A DNA stretch of 64,000 nt from Halichoerus grypus (Eukaryota > Chordata > Mammalia > Carnivora > Phocidae), in contig NC_135726.1 of assembly GCF_964656455.1 (NCBI RefSeq), positions 22,579,168-22,643,167 of the forward strand, read 5' to 3'. Positions 35,225 to 46,049 of this stretch are shown one piece after another (the stretch's first letter is position 1; the number at the start of each line of letters is the position of its first letter). Both the position numbers and the translations under genes were made by a program. Below the pieces are notes generated by a model. It made no database searches and was not told the origin of the DNA. It saw only the letters and a program-made list of their open reading frames with translations.

Positions 35225-35295
35225 CCAGTAACTGGATCAGTTCCTAGCATATTGTAGAACCAAATATACTCTTGTTGAATGAATTAATTATGAAG
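35225..35295 (+). repeat. L2 3' tail fragment
   Basis: 'cctagcatattgtagaacca' and 'tcttgttgaatgaattaatt' match the L2 tail. Confidence 0.55.
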
Positions 35296-35939
35296 TATTC
35301 AACATCCCTATCTGTGTTCTCTGATTTCATAGGAAGGTCTACATATTATCCTCAGTATTTGGTTCTTGCCCCATGTCTTTCTTCCTAGTCATGCTTCTCC
35401 CCATTGTGAGTTTCATTTAGTCCCCAAAACAAAACAAAACAAAGCCAAAAACTCAAAGGGATCCCTCTTCTGGACAGTTCATTCTGGATTTTAGCAACAC
35501 ATACTCCTTCAGAAACTGCACCATCAGTGTGAATGCTCTAGGTCTCCCACTTTCCATGAGCAGCTGAATCACACAGAGACACACTCACATGTCAATAACG
35601 ACATTAAGCTTACCTTGGTTCTGCAGAGAATCAGAAAGACCTATAAAATGGAAACTTACAGTACTCTTTCATTGTCTTTCCCATAGATAGAGGAGGGCCA
35701 GCTAAACTCTGAATTTAGGGCTTGGAGGAACCTTGTATTTTTAACCAGGGGCCATCTTCTTCCCAAATTCAGTTAGAGAAAGAGGATGTTTCTTTCAATA
35801 CCAAGGAGAGTGTCAGTGTTCTATTGTCCAATGTTATCATATTTTAAGGGAGGTACTGTGCTTAACATCACTGGAAAGAAACGGTTCTTTGGGGGTTTAT
35901 TAATTATATTTTGTTCAATTTTCTATATGTCTTAGGATG
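35296..35939. other. Unassigned DNA
   Basis: No feature recognised. Confidence 0.4.
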
Positions 35940-36310
35940 TTTTGACATCTCTCCTTGGGCCATACAGACCTGGGGAGAGACCACCCCTCCCAGGGCTAGC
36001 TAATTGCTGAGAGAGGTGGACAGCTTCCTGGGACATGCCTCTCATGTGCAGACTGGCCAGTCAAAGCCATGCCCCCATTTACCTTCTTATCTAACTCTCA
36101 CAGTATTTCCCCTGCCCTAAATCACACCAGGGCCGGGTACCATACTACGGACAGTCTCTGTACCCTAGAACCCACAGAATTCTTCAAACTAGCCAATCCT
36201 AACCTGTTCACCCTGCCCTGCCCTGCCTAGCCTTTCCTGCAGAAACTCCAGAAAAGCCCCTGTCCTTGCTTTCCCCTTGCTCCTGCCTGCCCCAAATGGT
36301 CAGAAATATA
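35940..36310 (+). repeat. Possible solo LTR remnant
   Basis: GC-richer block with LTR-U3-like texture: 'gccaatcctaacctgttcac' with a CCAAT box, C-rich polypyrimidine stretches, and a TATATATA run at 36308-36322. No TG...CA ends or target-site duplication could be fixed, so it may be another class of repeat. Confidence 0.25.
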
Positions 36311-37500
36311 TATATATATTTCTATATATCTAGCCTTTCTATAACACTTATCTGTGTTGGCATTCAATCACCTCCATAAAAATGAATCACCTCCATTAAA
36401 ATCCCACTGGTATAATTTTAATACAGGGTTCAATCTGGACTATAGTACCCTGTTCAGAGCACATTTGAAGGAGTTCTTTAATGAATTAGATCATACACAT
36501 ATAAGACTTATCCATGACTTGACCAGGATATTAAAATAGAATTGCTGTGTTTGGAGTGGAATATATGGTCCCTCTGCTGTGACCCTCGAGGAAAACTACT
36601 TTTCCAGAGAGGAAACGGACATGTGATATTCATGTAATTCATGGTTTTTGCAAGTCTCTTTTCTCACCTGCATTTGGGTCATTTTAGTCACTATACCTTT
36701 ACCAGGTACATCAAGAGTAAATTCCTGGTCTCTGGATCGTGAACTTCATTTCCTATGTCTACTTTTTTCTTTTAATAGCACTTTTCCTTGGCCCATGAAT
36801 TCCACTTTTGACACCTTAAAATAAGATAAGAAAAAAAGCAAGAACTTAGTTCTCCTGCCCAGTCATCAAGTGTTTCAAATGATTGATGGAAGGATAGAAC
36901 TATTCATATGTGCCTGGCAGGAATCAGGTTTGTGCTCCAAGAATCAGGAGATTGAAAGTCAGGAAGGTCCTTGTGATTCATAACAGAGGGTGGTAGGTGT
37001 TTGGATGAGTGGTTTAAAAAGTGGGAAGACATGGAGGTAGGGAAGGGGGGACTGGCACTGGAATAACGTTAAGGATTAACCACTTACAAGAATATTAAAT
37101 GCATTTGTTTAAAGTCAATGTAAATAAAACACATTGTTGATATCATATAACTTCTGCCAACCGGAATATTATTCATTGTTCATCTGTAAAAGAAATAGAA
37201 TTTAATTATACAAGAGGAGCCACGTCTGGATAGCACTAAGCATTTTCTTGTATTGCTGATGCTTCCTACTAGCTTTAAAAAAACTGCATGGCAATCTAGC
37301 TTGACAGATGTGCTAACAGAGATGGATGTGACATTACATTCTGGGTTTTGTTGGAGTTGCTGTTTTGGATGAATACAAACGCAGTTCTCTGTGACTGATA
37401 TCCTAAACTTTTGGTGTTCACTGATTTAGTAGATTTCATAGTAAGATAGACCCAATTTTATTTAAGACTTTCAGGCAGTTTATCTTATTCTTTTCACCAT
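36311..37500. other. Unassigned DNA, partly repeat-free
   Basis: No repeat recognised. 37100-37490 is homogeneous AT-rich single-copy-looking sequence. Confidence 0.35.
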
Positions 37501-38045
37501 GAATACGTCGTGCAGAGATGCAAGTTGGGACGTGGCCTTTACAATGGGGCAAGACCTGCAAAGTTAGGATTCAGCCAGGCAGGCCTGAGAAAAGGGAGGA
37601 CATGGGGCTGGACCCCAGGCCAACTTAGAATCAGTTCTCTGGAAAGAGACTCTGTGATGGGGAGTTTCATGCAGAAGGTTTACTGGGGAACACTCTCAAG
37701 AGAACAACTGTAGGAAAGCGATTGGGGGCAGAAGTGAGCAGAGAGAGAAGCTGACTGATAAAATTAAGTTGCAACGGAGGTCTCTAAAGAACCCACATGG
37801 GGCTCTGAAGCTGGACCGGCCCTTCGGAACTGTCTCACATTGATTCAAGGTGTCTGGGCCTTCGCACCTCCGAGCCAGCCAAGCATCACCCGTGGTTGAG
37901 ACAATGCCCAGTGAGAAGGAGCTGTGAGCTGTTGGCAGCCCCTCCTGCCAGGAGACAGGGAATGGATGCTTCTACCCGGAAGAGGGATCTGGGCAGAGCA
38001 CCACAGTATCTACAACCCCTCAGCCTGGAAATTTACAGCCAAAGG
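37501..38045. repeat. Old interspersed repeat, unnamed
   Basis: 'tggggagtttcatgcagaag' then 'gtttactggggaacactctc', 'gcaacggaggtctctaaaga' and 'caaggtgtctgggccttcg' recall a recurrent mammalian LTR-like repeat. Part of it resembles 10860-11010. Name not asserted. Confidence 0.35.
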
Positions 38046-38377
38046 AGTAGGTGAAATCAGAAAGCATGTAGAACAATGAATTTCAAATGTGGGGGTGTAA
38101 ACTTCTGAATGAATGATGAATCGCAGATCGACCTCCAGCAGGGACAGTGAAATGCCAAGGTTGGGGAATAAGGGAGATAGCACTCATGAAATCTTTACCA
38201 CGATGAAGGGAGGTGATTTACAAGGGGTGATAGCCTGACTGCAAGACTTTAAAATATCAATTTCCTGAAGGTATTTTATAAGGCTAACAGGGAATGCCGG
38301 AACAAAGCTGGGGTAAAAAAAACAAACAAACAAAAAACAAAACAAAACAAAAAAACACACACAGAGATGTTTCATTC

Positions 38378-38816
38378 TTTTTTTTTTTTTTTTTTAAGAT
38401 TTTATTTATTGGGGTGCCTGGGTGGCTCAGGTGTTAAGCATCTGCCTTTGGCTCAGGTCATGATCTCGGGGTCCTGGGATCGAGCCCCGCATCGGGCTCC
38501 CTGCTTGGCAGGAAGCCTGCTTCTCCCTCTCCTACTCCCCCTGCTTGTGTTCCCTCTCTCTCTCTCTCTCTCTCTCTTTCAAATAAATAAATAAATAAAA
38601 ATCTTTAAAAAAAAAATACATTAAAAAAAAAAAGATTTTATTTATTTATTTGACAGAGAGAGAGAGAGAGAGCACAAGCAGGGGTGGGCAGTGGCAGAGG
38701 GAGAAGCAGACTCCTTGCTGAGCAGGGAGACCGATGCGGGGCTCGATCCCAGGACCCTGGGATCATGACCTGAGCCGAAGGCAGATGCTCAACAGACTGA
38801 GCCACCCAGGCGCCCC
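38378..38816 (-). mobile_element. CAN-SINE, reverse, split by a second SINE
   Basis: Outer element in two pieces (38378-38410 and 38632-38816). Outer duplication 'agatgtttcattc' at 38365-38377 and 38819-38831. Head 'gactgagccacccaggcgcc' intact. Confidence 0.95.
38411..38631 (+). mobile_element. CAN-SINE inserted into a SINE
   Basis: Full-length plus-strand copy inside the tail region of the reverse SINE. Duplication 'aagattttatttatt' at 38396-38410 and 38632-38646; the first copy follows TTTT. CT body expanded by (TC)n. Confidence 0.96.
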
Positions 38817-38831
38817 ACAGATGTTTCATTC

Positions 38832-39018
38832 CTAAAGCAATGAAGGCTGATTTAATTTGTGGTGATGCCAAAAAGCAAAAGATTTTTTTTTTTTTCTTCC
38901 CAAGTAAGTATTCCTGACTTGAAACTGAAATGTTTAAAAGAGACCAACTGGATGGAGATAAACTTTGATCAAGGAAGCACAAAACCTTCTAGGGCATCAA
39001 AGCATTTTAAGGATTCAC
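38832..39018. other. Unassigned spacer
   Basis: No feature recognised. Confidence 0.4.
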
Positions 39019-39253
39019 ACCAAGGGTTCTCAAAAGTGGCACTTATTGACGTTTTAGACCAGATGATTCTTTGCTCAGAGGGCTGTACCGTGCATTGGAG
39101 GGTGTTTAGCAGCATCTCTGGCCTCTGCCTCCCAGATGCCAGGAGCAACCAGCCCAAAAGTCATGGCAACCAGAAATGTCTCTCGACATTATCAAGTGTC
39201 CACTGGGTGTGAGGGGTTTGGGAGAGGCAAAACTGCCCCAGTTGAGCATCACT
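39019..39253 (-). mobile_element. MER5A-like hAT MITE
   Basis: 'tttagcagcatctctggcct' followed by 'ctgcctcccagatgccagga', and 'ggcaaaactgccccagttga' near the end; second MER5A of the window, same orientation as 2.5 kb. Confidence 0.85.
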
Positions 39254-39740
39254 GTCTAAATACACTCATATTCTTTGTTTTCAGTGAGGGTTACCGACTA
39301 TCCCAGTGTGCCCAGAGCTGAGAGGTTTCTCCTGATGTGAGAATTTCAGGGCTAAAACTAGGCAAGTGCCAAGAAATCCCTTCAAGTTGGTCACACTAAC
39401 TGGGCCCTGTTTTGGAGTGCAGGGTGTTGGAAGGAATACACTGACACTGAGGAAGCACATACCTGAAGAAATACATTGTAATACCATTTTAAGTAAAAAT
39501 AATATGCAGCAGAATTGCCTAGCAAGAATTGTCTTTTGCGCCAAAAATGAGTCTCTGATTTCTTCAGGACAATACTGTGGGGACATGACTGCATTTAACA
39601 AAGGTGAAGTCAATGTAATTTTACCTAATCTGGTAAAAGATACTTCACTAAAATTTGATCGTATGTAAAAATGGATTTTTTTTTTTTTTTTGCCGACAAT
39701 GAAACAATGAAGTCCATCTAAATAAAATATTTTGTTTATT
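39254..39740. other. Unassigned DNA
   Basis: No named repeat recognised. Overlapping ORFs of 67-110 codons on both strands lack domains. Confidence 0.4.
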
Positions 39741-39744
39741 TTTA

Positions 39745-40115
39745 ATTTTTTATTTGAGTATAGTTAACACACAAAGTTACATTATTTTCAGGTGTACAAT
39801 GTAGTGATTCAACATCTCTGTATATTATGTTGTGCACACCAGGAGTGTAACCACCATCTATGACCATACAATGCTAGTACAATATCATTGACCATATCCC
39901 CTGTGTTGTGCCTTTCATTCCCGCAACTTTTCCACTCTGTACCTTGAAGCCTGTATCTCCCACTCCCCTTCACCCATTTTGCCCAGTCCCCACCCCTTCC
40001 CTTTGGCAGCCATCACTTTGTTCTCTATATTTGTAGGTCTGATTCTGCTTTTTGTTTATTCATTTGTTTTGTTTTGTTTTTAAAGTTCCAAAGATGAGTG
40101 AAATCATATGGTATT
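39745..40115 (-). mobile_element. Older L1 3' end, reverse
   Basis: 'caggtgtacaatgtagtgat', 'cccactccccttcacccatt' and 'gtgaaatcatatggtatttg' are reversed landmarks of the carnivore L1 3' UTR of an older subfamily. 5'-truncated. Confidence 0.75.
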
Positions 40116-40434
40116 TGGAAATGACGTTATATTTAAAAGTTCTTAAGAGAAAATGGTTTCCAGAAATAAGTTTGAATGTTCAGAATTCAAACATTTAGGT
40201 AAGCCCAGTGATTTGTGACTGATTTTTCAGCAGAGATTTCCCAAATAAATCACATATTTATCCATTGCATTCACTTACCTCAGTAAATTGAAGATGTTGA
40301 AGAGAAAATGATTTACTCCTGGGCACATAGCTAACATTATGCTCTCAATATGTTGGCATTCTAAATATAGTAATGGAAACTAACTGAAAACTTACTAGTG
40401 AGAGTAAAACTAGGTTAAATATTACTTCTGCTGT
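40116..40434. other. Unassigned DNA
   Basis: No feature recognised. Confidence 0.4.
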
Positions 40435-40530
40435 TGAAAATTGTTTAATCATTAAACAAATACTTATCGTTTGCTAAGGACACTGTTAGCTGTTGAGAGG
40501 GAAAAATTCAATAATACTTTCCCCATATGA
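40435..40530 (-). repeat. L2-like 3' fragment
   Basis: 'attaaacaaatacttatcgt' then 'ttgctaaggacactgttagc' resembles reversed L2 tail (ttcaacaaatatttattgagcacc). Confidence 0.45.
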
Positions 40531-40599
40531 TAGCAAATTTGATGAGCACCAATAAATCACTGATTGCTGTACATTGGGTTTTGAGGAAAGATTAATAAC

Positions 40600-40850
40600 A
40601 ATAATAACCTTTATTGATCCCTGTGTATCAAGCATTGTGCTCAATACATTTGTATTTTTATTAACTATCAGGGTCAGTCTTATAAACTAGGTATGACCGC
40701 TATTTAGATTTCAAATATTAATTATTATATATATATATATATATATATACTGACCCTAAGATTTGATATGTAACCTGTCCAAGGTCACATGGTTTGTAAA
40801 AGATAGGTCTAGAATCTAACTCTGCAAACTATGCTTTTAACTTCCTTTCT
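40600..40850 (-). repeat. MIR, reverse, with internal (AT)n expansion
   Basis: 'tgtgtatcaagcattgtgct' then 'caatacatttg', and 'aacctgtccaaggtcacatg', flank an (AT)n run at about 40727-40749 that has grown inside the element. Confidence 0.75.
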
Positions 40851-41099
40851 GATTTTTGGCAAAAAGTCACCTCTATGATTTTATTTCTTTACTATTTATA
40901 ATCTGTTGATATTTTAAATGGGTAACTGATATTATTGCTTTCACAACTATTATAGCAGTGTGAAGTATATGTGCAATCACCTTTCTTACATTTTCAAAAT
41001 TAGCCTTAATTTCAAATATTCTATATTGTTCTCAGATATATTTCTTTATTTATTATTCAAAAAAATATGAGTACTCTAAGAAGCATCAGTACTACTATT

Positions 41100-41220
41100 T
41101 GTAAGCTAATGAAAAGAAGTCCAGAGCATTTATTTACTCAAAGTCTCAGAGCTGGTAGATAACTAGGCAATGTGGAATTAGAAGCAGGACATCCGACTCC
41201 AATGTGCACTTTATCAAGTC
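41100..41220 (-). repeat. MIR-like fragment, reverse
   Basis: 'ctcagagctggtagataact', then 'aggcaatgtggaattagaag' and 'caggacatccgactccaatg' match the reversed tRNA-side half of MIR. Confidence 0.6.
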
Positions 41221-42319
41221 CCCTGCCTCATCAAGTTGTGAGAGGGAGGAGGAAATAGAGCCAAAAAAGAGAGATTTGAGCTCATATTTGCCTAAAATTT
41301 TTCTTCTATGGTTTTATTGAAGACTCAAGGTCTTCTTCTTTATGCTCTCAATGGGAATGGTGTTGGACAGCAAGCAAAGAAAACCCTCCATGGGCACTAA
41401 AATCCCTCTCCCCTCTTGTTCCTTACTAATCAGAAAAAGACATGTCCAAGGTCTAGAAGCATGAAAGCCTTTTCTATGGCTTCCCTTCCTTCCCTGTTCT
41501 CTATTAAAGATCTCCATTGAGTGTAAGACCCTATATTTAGAAAATGTATTTGTTGCTTTGGTTTTATTTTATGTTCAAATAGAGATATTGTCTTAAATAT
41601 CTTTTAAAGTGAGCTGGAATCAATTTTGCTTCTCACAACTCCTCAACCAGGTCTTCATAAGGGAGGTAGGAAAATAGATCCTCCTTCATGTTCCATGAGT
41701 TCATGGTTCATGGAACATCTCTTCAGAAAAGATTATTGGATGCAGAGGTGAACAAGACTGTTTATCTTGTTTGACCACCTCTTGACCTAGTAGTTCACTG
41801 TTATATAGAGAGTAGAAATCCTCTTGTTGAACATCTGGGATTTTTAAAACATTTATTTTGGTTATAGTACATTTTTAAAGCTAAATGAAGGGAATAGTCA
41901 AGGTTTTAGAAGACATAATTATAAGACCAGCACATGTATTGTTGAGAAAAGGCACTCTGGAGAGGTCAGGAGTTTGACTTATTCTCTGTGTCCTGAAATC
42001 CAGCAAAGTAATTGCCCCATGGTGAGTGCTCAGCAAACTTCAGCTCTATTAGATTGAAATGGGTTTCATGTATCACATCCGAATCCACTGAAAAACATAC
42101 AGTTAAAAATACTATAGTTATAGTTATTGTATAACTACTGTAGTTTCAGTGCTTTTAAACTGTATGTAAATATGTATATATTACTATCTACATATTACTA
42201 TGGTATTACTATATCTAGTACTATAACATAGCTCAGACAGTGATCAGAGGAACTTTGCATCTCTTTTGGAAGGCATATTCCCTTTAATGAGTGACAGTGA
42301 TGTCGAGCAGAACAGGCAG
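41221..42319. other. Unassigned DNA
   Basis: No repeat recognised. A perfect 11-bp inverted repeat with 9-bp spacer lies at 41688-41718 (atgttccatga / tcatggaacat). 42080-42230 is TA-rich. Confidence 0.4.
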
Positions 42320-42440
42320 GGACTTGAGTTTCACTGTCCAAGTTCTGACATTTACTAGCTGAGTGAAGTGGCAAACCTTTTTGCCCAACTGCACTCCAGG
42401 TTCCATGCTTGTAAAATTTACCAGCAGAGATTTCTTTCCA
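42320..42440 (+). repeat. MIR-like fragment
   Basis: 'gttctgacatttactagctg' then 'agtgaagtggcaaacctttt' resembles the MIR core (ctgccacttactagctgtgtg). Confidence 0.55.
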
Positions 42441-42880
42441 GATCTAAGGTCTTATAGTAGCTAACCTATGCTCAGTTAGTTTTATGATGAGAAACCAGTC
42501 ACTTTCCCGACTTGAGAGCTTTCAAGAAAATTAAGCTCTTTATTTTGAGCATGTTGTAGATGCAAAAAAAAAAAAAAAAAAAAATGCGATCACCTTCATA
42601 TTTTCCCCAAATTCTCAGCACTATTCTGCAGATGGCACCATATGTTCTATTTTATAAACTCTGTTTTCTTTAGTTAAGGTGTTTTTGTTTAAATGCAAAG
42701 TAGTAATTGCTACCTGAGATCTTAAAAGATAAAGCCCCCTTTTCTTATAGGGGCTTTGTATTTTCAAAATCAGGGATGGGGATAGATGGACACGTATAGC
42801 TAAAAATATAGAAAGAAAAAGAATGGGAAGCAAACAATCCCTCATTACGCCTATCTGCCACTGGATTTTTTTTCCCTCTT
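42441..42880. other. Unassigned DNA with poly-A tract
   Basis: An A20-type run lies near 42565-42584. Nothing else recognised. Confidence 0.4.
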
Positions 42881-43180
42881 CTTAAGGCATTCCAGTCCCT
42901 CTGTCAACCTACGTTGAAGTGGCTGTCCCTGCCAATTATCTGTCACTGCTTCATGTCATTCTTAAAAACACTAGCAAACTTTATGAGTGACATTGTAACT
43001 TCAATCAATTTGCATTTCTTCCACAGTGGAAAATATTTTTGAAAACTTATGCATCCTTCGTAGGCTCTTTGAGGCCTTAATTGCCTAGAATGTCACTTGA
43101 TCTATAAACTTTCTGCAAGTGGTTCCGTCTGAAAGGAAGTCTGCGTGAGCATGAGGAGCATCTTCTTTCATAAGACATTT
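42881..43180. promoter_or_regulatory. Candidate conserved non-coding element
   Basis: Repeat-free block with a perfect octamer ATTTGCAT at 43008-43015 and 'gaggccttaattgcctagaa'. No ORF of note. Function inferred only. Confidence 0.27.
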
Positions 43181-43834
43181 TTAAACAAGTTCTAAAATCT
43201 TGCCTGGGACACACTGTTATGTGATACTGAGAACGACCTCTTGCCATGGTCTGTTGACTTATTTTCTGATATTCCAGTCACTTGGTGGAGGCCACACAGA
43301 ACCCCATGGTAGTCACTACACAGACTTTGAAGGCAGATGGGTTTACAATCGTAGATTTCCTTTACACCCATCTTGTGCCCCCAGGTGCCTGGCATCAACC
43401 CCGTTAACCTTGGGTTCCATTCTGCAGAACTGAAGAGTGGAAGTGCCTGACTCATAAGGGGATGGTGGCAAGTGCAGCTGTACTTCATACTTGGAACATG
43501 GGCACTCAGTCCCCAGCCACTGTCCTCTCTTTGATGCCTATCTCTGGGTAAACTTGAAGGGATACCTCCTAGGGAGCCCAAAACATGAAACTCTGAGTAC
43601 AAGTCATAGATGTAGTGATGAAAAAAACCCTGGCTATTGCTACCAAGTCTTGATTTAAAAGATTCTGTTTGCTGTCTTTACATAATAGGCATCCTTGTCA
43701 AACTACGTATGCTACATACTCTTTGACTCTCTGTTTTTCTGTCGCTCTCACCCCCTTCCTTCTTCCATTCCTTCCTTCCTGTCTTTCATGGGTGTGCTTC
43801 AGAAAATAGGTACAGAGAATTGATGTAAAGCAAT
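43181..43834. other. Unassigned DNA
   Basis: The 136-codon minus-strand frame at 43192-43602 has no recognisable domain, no repeat-family reading and no splice context. I treat it as chance. Confidence 0.35.
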
Positions 43835-43835
43835 T

Positions 43836-43881
<46 letters not shown>

Positions 43882-43890
43882 CAGACAGAC
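43835..43890 (+). repeat. (GATA)n-(GACA)n microsatellite
   Basis: About 11 GATA units followed by GACA units. Confidence 0.98.
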
Positions 43891-43965
43891 AATTTACATT
43901 TTGCAGATGAAAAAACTGAGATACAGAGACACTTAGCTAGAAGGTGCCAGAAGGTGGGCATACCA
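43891..43965 (-). repeat. MIR fragment, reverse
   Basis: 'acattttgcagatgaaaaaa' then 'ctgagatacagagacactta' is the reversed MIR core. Confidence 0.65.
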
Positions 43966-44689
43966 ATATGCCATTTCTGGCTGGTCTTTGTCATGCAGTG
44001 GGCAGCTCTGTCACAGCATTTCATGGCCATCCTATTACTTTCTCTGATCGAATGACACTAAACCTGCACTTTTGTTTCCCTCTTAGGGAAGGGCTGATTC
44101 CAAGCCTAATAGCAGCTATTAACATTCTCATACAAGGCCCTTTTAAAATGTGGGAATAGCTTTGAGAATAATTTCTTTTAAAGCAAACTTGAACTAGCTT
44201 TTCTATTGATGCTATGAAGAGGAAAATAGTCTTGCCCAAGGTCGATAAAGAATTGAAAAGTGAGGTTAATAATAAAAGCAGAATTAGAAGCAGTTTCAGT
44301 GGTGATATGTCATGTGCAAGCCTATAAAATAAATAGCAATTATCACATTAGAAAAATGAGTCTCTTGGAATGGGAGCTGTTTCTGACAACTCTATCTATG
44401 TACCACTCTCCTCTGCCTTGCTCGCTTTGTGACTTTTATTGACTAAATCAAGGCATGATACTCCCCACCCCTGTACTTAAGATGAAAGCTATTTTGTTCT
44501 GTAAAAACTCAGTAACTAGAGACAAAACCATGCCATTCCAAATGCGCTCCCTTTCGTATTAGCTTAACGTATTAACAAATACTGTGTGTACTAAGCTTCA
44601 TTTGTATATGAAAGAAACATTACTTGCATATATATTATATATATTTATAACATATAACAATAAATTCTTAATAGTAGCAGATACTACAT
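43966..44689. other. Unassigned DNA
   Basis: No feature recognised. Confidence 0.4.
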
Positions 44690-44815
44690 ATAAGACAATA
44701 CATGAAAGTGCTTGTTTTATGTTATATCTCTGAATCCTTACAACAGGCCAGTTATTAATTATCATTATTACATTTTACAGAGCAGAAATAGGAGTTTGGT
44801 AAGGTGTAACGACAT
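44690..44815 (-). repeat. MIR fragment, reverse, cut by SINEs
   Basis: 'tctgaatccttacaacaggc' and 'attacattttacagagcaga' match the reversed MIR core. The SINE nest starts at its end. Confidence 0.6.
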
Positions 44816-44819
44816 TCGG

Positions 44820-45229
44820 GGGTTTTTTTTTGTTTGTTTTTTGGGTTTTTTTTTGACAGAGAGAGAGACACAGCAAGAGAGGGAACACAAGCCCTGGGAG
44901 TGGGAGAGGGAGAAGCAGGCTTCCCGCAGACCAGGGAGCCCGATGTGGGGCTCGATCCCAGGGCCCCGGAATCATGACCTGAGCTGAAGGCAGACGCTTA
45001 AGACTGAGCCACCCACAGTCGGTTAAGTGGCTGCTTTCGGCTCAGGTCATGATCCCAGGGTCCTGGGATCGAGCCCCACGTCGGGCTCCCTGCTCAGTGG
45101 AGAGTCTGCTTCTCCCTCTCCTTCTGCCTGCCTCTCTGCCTACTTGTGCTCTCTCTCTATCTCTCTGTCAAATAAATAAATAAAATCTTTAAAAAAAAAA
45201 AAAAAGACTGAGCCACCCAGGCGCCCCAT
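44820..45229 (-). mobile_element. CAN-SINE, reverse, split by a second SINE
   Basis: Outer element in two pieces (to 45015 and from 45205). Duplication 'gacattcgg' at 44811-44819 and 45230-45238. Its T-rich start is expanded with G interruptions. Confidence 0.93.
45016..45204 (+). mobile_element. CAN-SINE inserted into a SINE, 5'-truncated
   Basis: Begins at 'cagtcggttaagtggctgct' in the tRNA part. Duplication 'agactgagccaccca' at 45001-45015 and 45205-45219, made from the head of the outer SINE. Confidence 0.95.
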
Positions 45230-45238
45230 GACATTCGG

Positions 45239-45620
45239 TTTTATGCTGCTGTAGAGAGGTGAACATAAAATTTAAACTTACTTGTGCACGGATACCTGGA
45301 CTTAATGCTAAGTATATATCACCTCCCTAAACTTAGCATGTAAAATATCCACATATAAATTATGTTATTCACTACCAGTGGCAGAAAGTCACAATTGGTT
45401 TTTCCAAAGCTTGAAGATGTTATTTCTGAATTTTTAGTTAAGATAAATGTATATCTCAGTATAACTCAGTGATCTCCATTTCTAAGTCATTCCCACCAAG
45501 TACAAATATCCTGACAAATGTCCTTGAGCCCCTTATTATGGACCTGCTTATTTGTTCCAGAGCTCACATGTAGTGGTAAACTTCATATCTGTAGTAAAAC
45601 TATAGTCCTCCAAGTAGGGC
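45239..45620. other. Unassigned DNA
   Basis: No feature recognised. Confidence 0.4.
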
Positions 45621-45660
45621 AAGCCTCCTATTATTTATTTTTTTTAAGATTTTATTTATT

Positions 45661-45812
45661 GCGGCTACTGCGTGGCTCAGTCATTAAGTGTCTGCCTTTG
45701 ACTTGGGTCGTGATCCCAGGGTCCTCAGCAGGAAGCCCGCTTCTCCCTCTCCCACTCCCCCTACTTGTGTTCCCTCTCTCCATTGTCTCTCTCTCTCTGT
45801 CAAATAAATAAA
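45661..45812 (+). mobile_element. CAN-SINE inserted into a SINE, internally deleted
   Basis: Plus copy starting 'gcggctactgcgtggctcag' after the target 'aagattttatttatt' (45646-45660). It lacks about 30 bp of the body ('gggtcctcagcaggaagccc') and its 3' tail/second duplication copy was lost by deletion near 45811. Confidence 0.88.
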
Positions 45813-45924
45813 TTTATTTGACACACACACAGAAAGAGAGAGCACAAGCAGGGGGAGCGGCAGGCAGAGGGAGAGGGAGAAGCAGACTCCCTGCTGAGCA
45901 GAGAGCCCGGCATGGGGCTCGATC

Positions 45925-45983
45925 CCAGGACCCCGGGATCATGACCAGGACCCCGGATCATGACCAGGACCCCAGGATCATGA
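45925..45983 (-). repeat. Three tandem copies of a 19-20 bp SINE segment
   Basis: 'ccaggaccccgggatcatga', 'ccaggaccccggatcatga' and 'ccaggaccccaggatcatga' follow one another. Other SINEs in the window have one copy. Confidence 0.97.
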
Positions 45984-46049
45984 CCTGAGCTGAGAGCAGA
46001 CGTTTAAACCAGCAGAGCCACCCAGGCGCCCCTGACACGCCTCCTATTA

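Larger units (their letters stand above)
45634..46036 (-). mobile_element. CAN-SINE, reverse, split by a second SINE
   Basis: Outer element resumes near 45813. Duplication 'gcctcctatta' at 45623-45633 and 46039-46049. Contains a 20-bp triplication at 45925-45983. Confidence 0.93.

Noticed and set aside
38638..38982. 114-codon ORF with 'GAWVAQSVEHLP'-type protein
   Set aside because: Typical translation of a CAN-SINE; the same peptide recurs at several SINEs in the window.
39281..39668. Paired 100-110 codon ORFs on opposite strands
   Set aside because: No domain or homology recognised, and each is partly the antisense of the other; chance frames.
43192..43602. 136-codon minus-strand ORF as a gene
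   Set aside because: No domain, no splice or promoter context, overlapping frames on the other strand, and composition like the surrounding DNA. A chance open frame is the simpler reading.
43835..43890. CRISPR-like short repeats
   Set aside because: Simple (GATA)n/(GACA)n microsatellite without spacers; the genome is mammalian.
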